This document shows, piece by piece, positions 8,747 to 15,755 of a stretch of 64,000 nt of DNA. Source of the stretch: DASXYG01 sp036502625 (GTDB lineage Bacteria > Actinomycetota > Actinomycetes > Streptosporangiales > Streptosporangiaceae). The stretch is taken from NCBI GenBank assembly GCA_036502625.1, contig DASXYG010000122.1, forward strand, positions 62,001-126,000, read 5' to 3'. Each line of letters begins with the position of its first letter. Position 1 is the stretch's first letter. The position numbers and the translations under genes are program-made. The notes under the pieces were generated by a model that ran no database searches, was not told the DNA's origin, and was given only the letters and a program-made list of their open reading frames with translations.

Positions 8747-9655
8747 TTGCGGGACACCACAGCGTCCAATCCGGCCGGCACCGACGGTGGCCGGTTCGCC
8801 TCGGTCGACGACGTCGCCCGGCGCCTGGCCGGCGTCGGCTACCTCGCGTCCACGGCCGTCGCCACCACCGTCTTCCTCGCCGACAGGCTCGGCAAGCCGC
8901 TGCTGGTCGAGGGCCCGGCCGGGGTCGGCAAGACCGAGCTGTCGCGCGCCGTCGCCGAGGCCACCGGCGCGGAGCTGATCAGGCTCCAGTGCTACGAGGG
9001 CATCGACGAGGCCCGCGCCCTGTACGAGTGGAACCACGCCAAGCAGCTCCTGCGCATCACCGCGGCCCGCGACGAGAGCTGGGACGAGGCGCGCGCGAAC
9101 ATCTTCGCCGAGGAGTTCCTGCTGCCGCGCCCGCTGCTCACCGCCATCCGCGGCGAGGACCCGGCCGTCCTGCTCATCGACGAGACCGACAAGGCCGACG
9201 TCGAGGTCGAGGCGCTGCTCCTGGAGGTGCTCGGCGACTTCCAGATCACCGTTCCCGAGCTCGGCACGATCACCGCCGCGCGCCGCCCGTTCGTGGTGCT
9301 CACCTCCAACGCCACGCGCGAGCTGTCCGAGGCGCTGAAGCGCCGCTGCCTGTTCCTGCACATCGACTTCCCCGACCCCGAGCTGGAACGCCGCATCGTC
9401 GGCCTGCACGTGCCGGACATCGACGAGGCCCTGACGTCCTCCCTGGTCACGATCGTCAACGCGCTGCGCGAACTGGAGCTGCGCAAGGCGCCGTCGGTGG
9501 CCGAGAGCGTCGACTGGGCCCGTACGCTGCTCGCCCTCGGCGCCGACACGCTCAGCGAGGACGTCGTACGCGCCACCCTCGGCGTCGTCCTGAAGTACCA
9601 GGCCGACACCCGGCTGGCGCTGAACGAGCTGAAACTCGACGAGCTGACGGCATGA
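8747..9655 (+). CDS. MoxR/CoxD-type AAA+ ATPase
   Basis: A 302-residue AAA+ ATPase of the MoxR class, which helps assemble or activate metal enzymes together with VWA proteins. Walker A is GPAGVGKTELSR, Walker B VLLIDETDK, and sensor 1 VLTSNATRELSEALKRRC. A GTG at 8711 is in frame, but TTG at 8747 lies 6 bases after GGGAGG (8735-8740) and is preferred. Its stop overlaps the ATG of the VWA gene (ATGA at 9652), so the pair is translationally coupled. No carbon monoxide dehydrogenase genes are in the window, so the client enzyme is unknown. Confidence 0.88.
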   Translation: MRDTTASNPAGTDGGRFASVDDVARRLAGVGYLASTAVATTVFLADRLGKPLLVEGPAGVGKTELSRAVAEATGAELIRLQCYEGIDEARALYEWNHAKQLLRITAARDESWDEARANIFAEEFLLPRPLLTAIRGEDPAVLLIDETDKADVEVEALLLEVLGDFQITVPELGTITAARRPFVVLTSNATRELSEALKRRCLFLHIDFPDPELERRIVGLHVPDIDEALTSSLVTIVNALRELELRKAPSVAESVDWARTLLALGADTLSEDVVRATLGVVLKYQADTRLALNELKLDELTA

Positions 9656-11043
9656 TCGGCGAACCGCGCGCGGCCGAGTCCGAGTCCGGCAACCTGCCGG
9701 ACCGGCTCGTCGAGTTCGTCGCCGCGCTGCGCGAACACGAGGTGGCCGTCGGGCCGGGGGAGACCGTCGACGCCGCGCAGGTCATGACCGTGCTCGGCCT
9801 CGCCGACCGGCCCCAGCTCCGCGAGGGCCTGGCGTCGGCGCTGCTGCGCAGGTCGGGGCAGCGCACGGTCTTCGACGACATCTTCGACCTCTACTTCCCG
9901 GCCGCCGTCGGCGAGACCCAGACCCGGGCGCCGGACACCGACGACATCGACGACCTGCGCGAACAGCTCGCCGCCGCGGTGGCCGACGCCGACGACGAGC
10001 GGATGCGGGCGCTGGCCGCCGCCGCCGTCGAGGGCCTCGGCAGGTTCGCCGGATACGGCAGCCTGCCTGGCGGCTGGTCGGCGTACCAGACGCTGAAGGC
10101 CATGCGCCCGGAGGCGCTGCTCGCCCAGGTCCTCGCCCAGATGGGCGGCGTCGAGGACGACACGCTGGAGGACCGGCTCGCGCGCGGCGAGGCCGAACGC
10201 CGGCTCGCCCGGTTCCGTACGGACGTCCAGGCCGAGGCGCGCCGCCGTACGGCCGAGACCCGCGGCCGGGCGCGGATGGCGAAGTACGGCGTCGCGGCGT
10301 CCGCCGACCAGGTCGACTTCGTGTCCGCGCACGCCGACCAGATCGCCGAGATGCGCCGCCTCATCTACCCGCTGTCCCGCAAGCTCGCCACCCGGCTCGC
10401 CGCGCGCCGCCGCCGCGCCCGCCGCGGGCAGATCGACCTGCGGCGCACCCTGCGCCGCTCGATGTCCACCGGCGGCGTGCCGGTCAAACCCGCCTACCGT
10501 GTGCGCAAACCCGGCCGCCCCGACCTGATCGTCCTGTGCGACATGTCCGGCTCCGTGGCCCGGTTCGCCGACTTCACCCTGCTGCTCGTCCAGGCGCTGC
10601 GCGACCAGTTCAGCCGCGTGCGCGCGTTCGCGTTCGTCGAGACCACCGACGAGATCACCGGCCTGCTCAGCGCCGGCGCCACCGACCCGCGCGGCCTGGC
10701 CACCCGCATCCACTCCGAGGCCAGGCTCACCCGCTGGGACGGCCACAGCGACTACGGCCACGCGCTCGGCGTGTTCACCGACGACTGGCCGGACGCGGTC
10801 GGCACCCGGTCGTCCGTGCTCATCCTCGGCGACGGCCGCACCAACTACGGCGACCCGAACCTCGCCGCGCTGCGCACGATCACCGGCCGCGCGCGCCGCG
10901 TCTACTGGCTCAACCCCGAACGCGCCGGCCTGTGGAACACCGGCGACTCCGCCGCCGAGCAGTACGCCCGCGTCGTCGAGATGCACGAGTGCCGGAACGT
11001 CCGGCAGCTCTACGACGTGGTCAGCCGCATCCTGCCGGTCTGA
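9652..11043 (+). CDS. VWA-domain protein of the CoxE type
   Basis: A 463-residue protein and the partner of the upstream ATPase. The C-terminal half holds a von Willebrand A domain with the metal-site motif DMSGSV near residue 300, followed by FVETTDEI and ILGDGRTNYGDPN. The N-terminal half is helical and Arg-rich (RRRRARRGQIDLRRTLR). It begins at ATG 9652 inside the ATPase stop codon. In known systems such pairs act as chaperones that insert metal or switch an enzyme on; no client gene is adjacent here. Confidence 0.88.
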   Translation: MIGEPRAAESESGNLPDRLVEFVAALREHEVAVGPGETVDAAQVMTVLGLADRPQLREGLASALLRRSGQRTVFDDIFDLYFPAAVGETQTRAPDTDDIDDLREQLAAAVADADDERMRALAAAAVEGLGRFAGYGSLPGGWSAYQTLKAMRPEALLAQVLAQMGGVEDDTLEDRLARGEAERRLARFRTDVQAEARRRTAETRGRARMAKYGVAASADQVDFVSAHADQIAEMRRLIYPLSRKLATRLAARRRRARRGQIDLRRTLRRSMSTGGVPVKPAYRVRKPGRPDLIVLCDMSGSVARFADFTLLLVQALRDQFSRVRAFAFVETTDEITGLLSAGATDPRGLATRIHSEARLTRWDGHSDYGHALGVFTDDWPDAVGTRSSVLILGDGRTNYGDPNLAALRTITGRARRVYWLNPERAGLWNTGDSAAEQYARVVEMHECRNVRQLYDVVSRILPV

Positions 11044-11131
11044 CCGCCTGGGGCTCCCCGGATCCGCGATGATTGCCGCAGCCGCCGCGGGTCATACCGG
11101 TGACCACACGCCCGACCCAGGGAGAAGCCCC

Positions 11132-11746
11132 ATGCGCAAGATCACCGCAGGCCTGTTCGCGGCGCTCGACGGTGTCGTGGAGAACCCGCAGGACTGGCAT
11201 TTCCCGTACTACAACGACGAGATGGGCCGGGCCGTCGACGGCCAGCTCGGCGCCGCCGACACGCTCCTGCTCGGCCGCGCCACCTACGACGGCTTCGCCG
11301 CCGCCTGGCCGGACCGCGAGGCCGCAGGCGGCCCCGACGCCGGCATGGCCACGAAGCTCGGCGACGCCCGCAAGATCGTCGTCACCACGCGGCCCGCCGC
11401 GTTCACCTGGCGCAACTCCGAGGCGCTGCGCGGCGGCCTCCTCGACGCGGTCACCGCGCTGAAGAACGAACCCGGCGGCGACATCGCGATGAGCGGCTCC
11501 GTCTCGGTCGTCCGGCAGTTGCTCGCCGCCGGCCTCCTCGACGAACTGCACCTGTTCGTGCACCCGATCGCGATGCGCCGTGGGCTGCGCCTGTTCGACG
11601 AGGGCGAGCCGCCGGTCCCGCTGCGGCTGGTCTCCTCGCAGGCTTTCACCACCGGCGTGGTGTACCTCGTCTACGGCCCGGCCGGCGCCGTACCCACCGC
11701 CACGTACGAGCAGGCCAGGGAGCACCTGCCGCGGCACGAGGGCTGA
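11132..11746 (+). CDS. Dihydrofolate reductase / RibD C-terminal-like protein
   Basis: A 204-residue protein of the RibD C-terminal/dihydrofolate-reductase-like fold common in actinobacteria as stand-alone genes of unknown substrate. Characteristic segments are the N-terminal MRKITAGLFAALDGVVENP, LLLGRATYDGFAAAWP, and the nucleotide-binding IAMSGSVSVVRQLLAAGLLDELHL. ATG 11132 has an AGGGAGAAG ribosome site; an in-frame ATG at 11069 would add 21 residues with no homology character. It is probably NADPH-dependent, and not likely to be the housekeeping folate enzyme. Confidence 0.85.
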   Translation: MRKITAGLFAALDGVVENPQDWHFPYYNDEMGRAVDGQLGAADTLLLGRATYDGFAAAWPDREAAGGPDAGMATKLGDARKIVVTTRPAAFTWRNSEALRGGLLDAVTALKNEPGGDIAMSGSVSVVRQLLAAGLLDELHLFVHPIAMRRGLRLFDEGEPPVPLRLVSSQAFTTGVVYLVYGPAGAVPTATYEQAREHLPRHEG

Positions 11747-11762
11747 CGCCCGCGCCGCGGCG

Positions 11763-11768
11763 TACCGT
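11763..11768 (+). promoter_or_regulatory. Leaderless -10 element (TACCGT)
   Basis: TACCGT ends 7 bases before the ATG at 11776 and no ribosome site is present, so transcription probably starts at the start codon itself. Confidence 0.45.
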
Positions 11769-11775
11769 GAGCGGC

Positions 11776-12177
11776 ATGCGCCCGGTGTACGCCGCACTGG
11801 CGTCGCTCACGATGAGCGTGCACTTCCTGTTCCTCGTCTACCTGACCCTGGGCGGGTTCCTCACGTGGCGGTGGCGCCGTGCCCTGTGGCCGCACCTCGC
11901 CGTGGTCGCCTGGGGGATCGTCTCCATCACCGTGGGCGTCACCTGCCCGCTGACCGTGCTCGAGGACTGGGCGCGCCACCGCGCCGGCGAACCCGGCCTC
12001 GCCGGCGGGTTCATCGACCATTACCTCACCGGCGTCATCTACCCGCGGCGCTACACCGTGGCCGTCCAGGCCCTCGTGGCCGCCTGCGTCGCCGCGTCCT
12101 GGCTCGGCCTGTACGTACGCCACCGCCGCCGCCAGGCGTCCGATTCGTTCAAGACCGGTGCCGGACCCGATCTCTAG
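11776..12177 (+). CDS. DUF2784-family membrane protein
   Basis: A 133-residue integral membrane protein with about four hydrophobic segments. The family pattern is clear: an N-terminal HFLFLVYLTLGGFL, a central CPLTVLEDWARHRAGEP and GFIDHYLTGVIYPRRY. The function of DUF2784 proteins is unknown. GTG at 11767 is an alternative start 9 bases earlier, but it lies inside the TACCGTG promoter-like hexamer, which places the leaderless start at ATG 11776. The next gene also has its own leaderless promoter. Confidence 0.85.
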   Translation: MRPVYAALASLTMSVHFLFLVYLTLGGFLTWRWRRALWPHLAVVAWGIVSITVGVTCPLTVLEDWARHRAGEPGLAGGFIDHYLTGVIYPRRYTVAVQALVAACVAASWLGLYVRHRRRQASDSFKTGAGPDL

Positions 12178-12180
12178 GCT
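12175..12180 (+). promoter_or_regulatory. Leaderless -10 element (TAGGCT)
   Basis: TAGGCT overlaps the stop of the DUF2784 gene and ends 7 bases before ATG 12188. The same hexamer at the same distance precedes pdtaR and coaE. Confidence 0.5.
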
Positions 12181-12187
12181 CGGCGGC

Positions 12188-13087
12188 ATGGCATACCTGA
12201 CCACGGAATCCTTCACCGCCGCCGCACGGTTCGTCGACGGCAGCGCGCGGCTGCTCGACCGCCGCCGCTTCGCCCACCTCTTCGGCGACGGCGACGCCGA
12301 GGCCGTGCACACCGCGCTCGCGCCGTACGCGAACCCCGACGGCGGCTTCGGCAACGCGCTCGAACCCGACCTGCGCGGCGCCGGCAGCCAGCCGCAGCCC
12401 GTCGAGTTCGCGTTCCACATCCTCGACGAGATCGACCGCTTCGACTCCCCGCTGGTCACCGCGGCCTGCGACTACCTCGCGGGCATCGACGCCGGCGAGG
12501 GCGGTGTGCCGTTCGTGCTGCCGAACGCCGTCGACACCGTCTGCGCGTGGTGGTGGCGGATGTCCGCCGAGTCCGGCGGCGCGCGCGTCGGCGGCCTGAA
12601 CCCCACCGCGCCCATCGCCGGCATGCTCGCCGCCCACGGCGTCACCCACCCGTGGGTGGCCCGCGCCGTCCGCTTCTGCTGGGACCGGCTGGACACCGCG
12701 GCCGACGCCGGCACCGACCTCACGCCGTACGACGCCCTCGCCGCGCTCGCCTTCCTCGACGGCGTCCCCGACCGCGACCGCGCCGCCAAGACCGCCGCCC
12801 GGCTGCGCGCCGCGCTGCTCTCCGGCGTCACCTTCGACCCCGACGCTGAGGGCCACGTCCACTTCCCGCTGGACTACGCGCCCCGCCCCGGGGGATTCGG
12901 CGCCGCCCTCTTCGACGACGCCACCCTGTCCGCCCACCTCGACCGCTTGATCGCCGACCAGTGCGACGACGGCGGGTGGACCGTCAACTTCGAGGCGTGG
13001 GCCCCGGCCACCGGGCCCGAATGGCGCGCCATCAGCACGATCTCGCGGCTGGCGACGCTGAAGGCGTACGGCCGCCTCGCGGGCTGA
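12188..13087 (+). CDS. Alpha/alpha-toroid protein, terpenoid-cyclase-like fold
   Basis: A 299-residue hypothetical protein. Repeats of the type NPDGGFGNALEPDLRG, FDSPLVTAACDYL and DQCDDGGWTVNFEAW resemble the QW-like repeats of the squalene cyclase/prenyltransferase toroid fold. The acidic DXDD and DXXDD catalytic motifs of true terpene cyclases are not seen, so an enzymatic terpene role should not be assumed. The start at ATG 12188 follows the TAGGCT promoter; no ribosome site is visible. Similar proteins are common in actinobacteria without assigned function. Confidence 0.7.
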   Translation: MAYLTTESFTAAARFVDGSARLLDRRRFAHLFGDGDAEAVHTALAPYANPDGGFGNALEPDLRGAGSQPQPVEFAFHILDEIDRFDSPLVTAACDYLAGIDAGEGGVPFVLPNAVDTVCAWWWRMSAESGGARVGGLNPTAPIAGMLAAHGVTHPWVARAVRFCWDRLDTAADAGTDLTPYDALAALAFLDGVPDRDRAAKTAARLRAALLSGVTFDPDAEGHVHFPLDYAPRPGGFGAALFDDATLSAHLDRLIADQCDDGGWTVNFEAWAPATGPEWRAISTISRLATLKAYGRLAG

Positions 13088-13132
13088 CGCGATAGTACGG
13101 AATCGGATATTCTGATCTCGTGAAATCCGATT
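13084..13132 (+). promoter_or_regulatory. MarR promoter and probable auto-operator
   Basis: CTGACG at 13084-13089, an 18-base spacer and TATTCT at 13108-13113 form a promoter 6 bases before the GTG at 13120, so the transcript is probably leaderless. AATCGGAT (13101-13108) and its reverse complement ATCCGATT (13125-13132) flank the -10 and start codon, a position where the encoded MarR protein could repress itself. Confidence 0.5.
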
Positions 13133-13554
13133 TCGTCGTACCAGGGTGGTCGGCGCTGCTCGCGCTCCAGCGGGCCACGCACGCCACCCTGCGCGCGCTC
13201 GCCACCGACCTCGCCGCCCTCGACCTCACGGCGTCCGAGATCAACGTGCTGGCCAACCTCGCCGACGGCCGCGCCCGCACCGTCTCCGAGCTCGGCGCGG
13301 CCGTGGGCAGCCGCCCCACCACGCTGACCAGCGTCCTCGACCGGCTGGAGCGGCGCGGCCACATCACCCGCGGGCCGCGCCCCGGCGACCGCCGCGCCGT
13401 GCTCATCGCGCCCACCGCGTCCGGCCTGCGCACCGCGGCGACCATCCGTACGGCAATGGCCGACCTGGAGCACCGCGCGCTCGCCGGCCTCCCGCGCGAC
13501 GCGCTCGCGGGCCTGCGCGCCGGGCTCGACGCCCTGACGGAGGCCTCGTCATAA
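13120..13554 (+). CDS. MarR-family transcriptional regulator
   Basis: A 144-residue MarR repressor. The winged helix spans roughly residues 38-100: LTASEINVLANLADG, VSELGAAVGSRPTTLTSVLDRLERRG and the wing GDRRAVLIAPTASG. GTG 13120 is only 6 bases after a TATTCT -10, and AATCGGAT/ATCCGATT boxes overlap this start. The stop TAA overlaps the putative ATA start of the next gene, so the two are probably coupled. Confidence 0.9.
   Translation: MKSDFVVPGWSALLALQRATHATLRALATDLAALDLTASEINVLANLADGRARTVSELGAAVGSRPTTLTSVLDRLERRGHITRGPRPGDRRAVLIAPTASGLRTAATIRTAMADLEHRALAGLPRDALAGLRAGLDALTEASS
13539..13543 (+). promoter_or_regulatory. Ribosome binding site supporting an ATA start
   Basis: GGAGG ends 7 bases before the ATA at 13551. 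It is the only good ribosome site near the beginning of the following gene and no ATG, GTG or TTG is in frame at that distance. Confidence 0.5.
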
Positions 13555-13967
13555 CCGCGTACGGCGACCCGGCCGCGTTCGAGGCGCTGATGGCCGAGGT
13601 GATGGCCGACCCGGCGACCGAGCGTTTCGGCCACCGCGAACACGTCCACGTCACCTGGCTGGCCGTACGCCGCTACGGCATGCCCACCGCGATCGACCTG
13701 GTCAGCGCCGGCCTCCAGCGCACCGCCCGCTACGCAGGCGCACCGCAGAAGTACAACGCCACCGTCAGCCGCGCCTGGGTCGAGCTGGTCGCCTTCCACG
13801 CCGCCGAACACGACGACCCGACCTTCGCCGCCCTGGCCACCCGGGAACCCGCCCTACTCAACAAGCGCCTCCTCACCCACTTCTACCGCCCCAAGACCCT
13901 GGCCCACCCCGACTCAAAACACACCTGGACCCCACCCGACCTCGCCCCGTTCCCCTGGCCGAGGTGA
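13551..13967 (+). CDS. Conserved actinobacterial hypothetical protein (FGHREHVHVTW family)
   Basis: A protein of about 138 residues of a conserved family of unknown function; the recognisable segments are FGHREHVHVTWLAVRRYG, APQKYNATVSRAWVELV and LLTHFYRPKTL. The first conventional start in frame is ATG 13590, which leaves out the segment TAYGDPAAFEAL that reads as part of the protein. GGAGG at 13539-13543 is placed for a start at ATA 13551, which overlaps the MarR stop as ATAA, where related couplings usually read ATGA. I therefore extend it to 13551; if ATA is not used, translation would begin at 13590. The 3' end runs into a decayed repeat copy from the convergent AraC gene. Confidence 0.65.
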   Translation: MTAYGDPAAFEALMAEVMADPATERFGHREHVHVTWLAVRRYGMPTAIDLVSAGLQRTARYAGAPQKYNATVSRAWVELVAFHAAEHDDPTFAALATREPALLNKRLLTHFYRPKTLAHPDSKHTWTPPDLAPFPWPR

Positions 13968-14069
13968 GCGCGCTAAGCGGGCCGCCCGCCATGGCGCGCA
14001 CACCTCGCGCCGTGGCTCAGGTGGGAGCGCTCAGCGGGACGCCCGCATGGGCGCGTAGACCTTCCGCCG
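13960..14069 (-). repeat. Two decayed tandem copies of the AraC gene 3' end
   Basis: Downstream of the AraC stop on the minus strand, two imperfect copies of its last ~45 bases follow at 53-57 base steps. The gene ends RALAGVPLTTLI-stop; the first copy reads LRAHAGVPLSAPT-stop (stop at 14017) and the second VRAMAGGPLSALTSA (ending near 13963). The second copy runs into the last codon of the convergent gene. Confidence 0.65.
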
Positions 14070-14972
14070 TCAGATGAGCGTGGTCAGCGGTACCCCGGCC
14101 AGCGCGCGCACGTCTCGGGACAGGTGCGCCTGGTCCGCGTAGCCGAAGCGGTACGCCACGCCCGCCAGGTCCGCACCCGGCTCGCGGGCCGCGCGGAGCG
14201 CGCGCTGGAAGCGCACCACGCGCTGGAGGGTCTTGGGGCCGTAGCCGAACGCCGTCAAACACCGCCGCCGCAACTGCCGCTCACTCAACCCCAGCACATC
14301 CGCGACCCCCGCCACCCGCGGAAACCCATCGCCACCCCCGGCCACCCGCGAGACGCCATCGGCCGCCCCCGCCACGCGCGGGAACCCGTCGCCGCCTCCG
14401 GACACCCCCGCCACCCGCGGAAACTCCCCGCCGGGGCACAGTGCCCGGGCGGTCGCCGCCACCGCGGGGTCGGCCGGGCCCTCGGCATGGGCCAGCACCA
14501 GCCGCTCCAGCGTCCGCGCCGCCCCGGCCCCCAGCCCCGCGCCCCGTACGGCCCCATCGGCGGCCGCCGCCCCCGCGCCGCCCGCGGGCATCTCGGCCGC
14601 CGCGGACCTCTCGGCGGCCACGGCCTCCGTGACCTCCTCGGCGATCCGGTCCGCCGCGGTGCCCCACAGCTCGGCCAGTGGCACCCGCTGGTCGCGGAGC
14701 GCGTCCAGGGGCAGGCCCAGGACGCCCGGGGCCTGGCCCGGGCGGAACCGCACCCCGGTGATCCGGGTGCCGGGCGCCAGCCGCGCCGGCATGGGCCTCG
14801 TATCCGGCCCCGCCACCTGGAGGTCCGCCCCGAACAGCAGGACGTCGACACAGCCGTCCGGCACCACGCGCTGGACGTGCGGCTCGTCGCCCGCCTGCTG
14901 CGCCCACACGCACGCCACCCGCCCGGCATGCCGGGCGGCGCCCGCGTACTCGCCGTAGAACGTCGCGCTCAC
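14070..14972 (-). CDS. AraC-family transcriptional regulator
   Basis: A 300-residue regulator. The N-terminal domain (VVPDGCVDVLLFG, TGVRFRPGQAPGVLGLP) resembles the DUF6597-type sensor of AraC proteins, and the C-terminal AraC helix-turn-helix reads LGLSERQLRRRCLTAFGYGPKTLQ and YADQAHLSRDVRALAG. GTG 14972 directly follows GGGGG. Between the domains there is an unusual in-frame expansion: exact 30-base steps (units from 14311, 14341, 14371, then 14410) encode repeats of GDGFPRVAG just before the DNA-binding domain. The gene is divergent from the DJ-1/PfpI gene and may control it. Confidence 0.88.
   Translation of the reverse strand: MSATFYGEYAGAARHAGRVACVWAQQAGDEPHVQRVVPDGCVDVLLFGADLQVAGPDTRPMPARLAPGTRITGVRFRPGQAPGVLGLPLDALRDQRVPLAELWGTAADRIAEEVTEAVAAERSAAAEMPAGGAGAAAADGAVRGAGLGAGAARTLERLVLAHAEGPADPAVAATARALCPGGEFPRVAGVSGGGDGFPRVAGAADGVSRVAGGGDGFPRVAGVADVLGLSERQLRRRCLTAFGYGPKTLQRVVRFQRALRAAREPGADLAGVAYRFGYADQAHLSRDVRALAGVPLTTLI
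14311..14430 (-). repeat. 30-base minisatellite inside the AraC gene
   Basis: GCCACCCGCG or GCCACGCGCG recurs on the + strand at 14311, 14341, 14371 and 14410, a period of 30, 30 and 39 bases. All units keep the reading frame and encode RVAG with a GDGFP or DGVS linker, roughly residues 181-221. Confidence 0.85.
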
Positions 14973-15053
14973 CCCCAGAAGACGAGAATATGCCGCCGCA
15001 CGCCGGGCAGGGGCCACACCAGCACGGACCGCAGACCACAAGGAGGAATCCCT

Positions 15054-15608
15054 ATGCCAGGGCCGCTGACCGGCAGGAGCATCGCGTTCCTGGTCGCGCC
15101 CGAAGGCGTCGAGCAGGTCGAGCTCACCGAACCCTGGAACGCCGTACGCCACGCCGGCGGCACACCGTCGCTGATCTCCACCGCGCCCGGCCGCATCCAG
15201 GCGTTCAACCACCTCGACCACGGCGACACCTTCGAGGTCACCGCCACCGTCGCGGACACCGACCCGGCGGACTTCGCCGGGCTCGTCCTGCCCGGCGGCG
15301 TCGCCAACCCCGACTACCTGCGCACCCAGCGCGAGGCGGTCGACTTCGTCCAGGCCTTCGCCGAGACCGGCACCCCGATCGCGGCCATCTGCCACGCGGC
15401 GTGGACGCTCATCGAGGCCGACGCCGTACACGGCCGCACGCTGACGTCCTGGCCCAGCCTGCGCACCGACCTCGTGAACGCCGGCGCGACCTGGGTCGAC
15501 CAGGAGGTCAAGACCTGCGACGCCGGCCCCGGCCCGCTGGTCACCAGCCGCAGGCCGGACGACCTCAAGGCGTTCTGCGCCACCGCCATCGAGGCCTTCG
15601 CCGCCTGA
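15054..15608 (+). CDS. DJ-1/PfpI-family protein (type 1 glutamine amidotransferase-like)
   Basis: A 184-residue protein of the PfpI/YhbO type, class members of which act in stress protection or glyoxal detoxification. The nucleophile elbow AAICHAAWTL carries the conserved Cys near residue 108, and the segment LVLPGGVANPDYLR is the family's glycine-rich loop. ATG 15054 has an AGGAGG ribosome site. It is transcribed away from the AraC regulator with a short shared upstream region, suggesting that regulator as its controller. A perfect hairpin follows it. Confidence 0.9.
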   Translation: MPGPLTGRSIAFLVAPEGVEQVELTEPWNAVRHAGGTPSLISTAPGRIQAFNHLDHGDTFEVTATVADTDPADFAGLVLPGGVANPDYLRTQREAVDFVQAFAETGTPIAAICHAAWTLIEADAVHGRTLTSWPSLRTDLVNAGATWVDQEVKTCDAGPGPLVTSRRPDDLKAFCATAIEAFAA

Positions 15609-15614
15609 CCGCCC

Positions 15615-15641
15615 CGCCCGTACGGCCCGGCCGTACGGGCG
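15615..15641 (+). terminator. Terminator hairpin after the DJ-1/PfpI gene
   Basis: CGCCCGTACGG (15615-15625) and its perfect complement CCGTACGGGCG (15631-15641) form an 11-bp stem with a 5-base loop, 7 bases after the stop codon. Confidence 0.75.
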
Positions 15642-15743
15642 GCGGGCACGTAATCGGATCGATACGCGGCACCCCACGTGGCCAGACGATGAATCACTCC
15701 TTTCTTCCAAGTGATGCAGGTCATAGGAGTGCTCATAACGTTC

Positions 15744-15749
15744 TAGGCT
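15744..15749 (+). promoter_or_regulatory. Leaderless -10 element of pyk (TAGGCT)
   Basis: TAGGCT lies 6 bases before GTG 15756 and no ribosome site is visible. A convincing -35 is not seen. Confidence 0.55.
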
Positions 15750-15755
15750 GGTGTT

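Noticed and set aside
8747..11043. A carbon monoxide dehydrogenase cluster around the CoxD/CoxE-like pair
   Set aside because: No coxS, coxM or coxL genes are present; only the ATPase and VWA partner.
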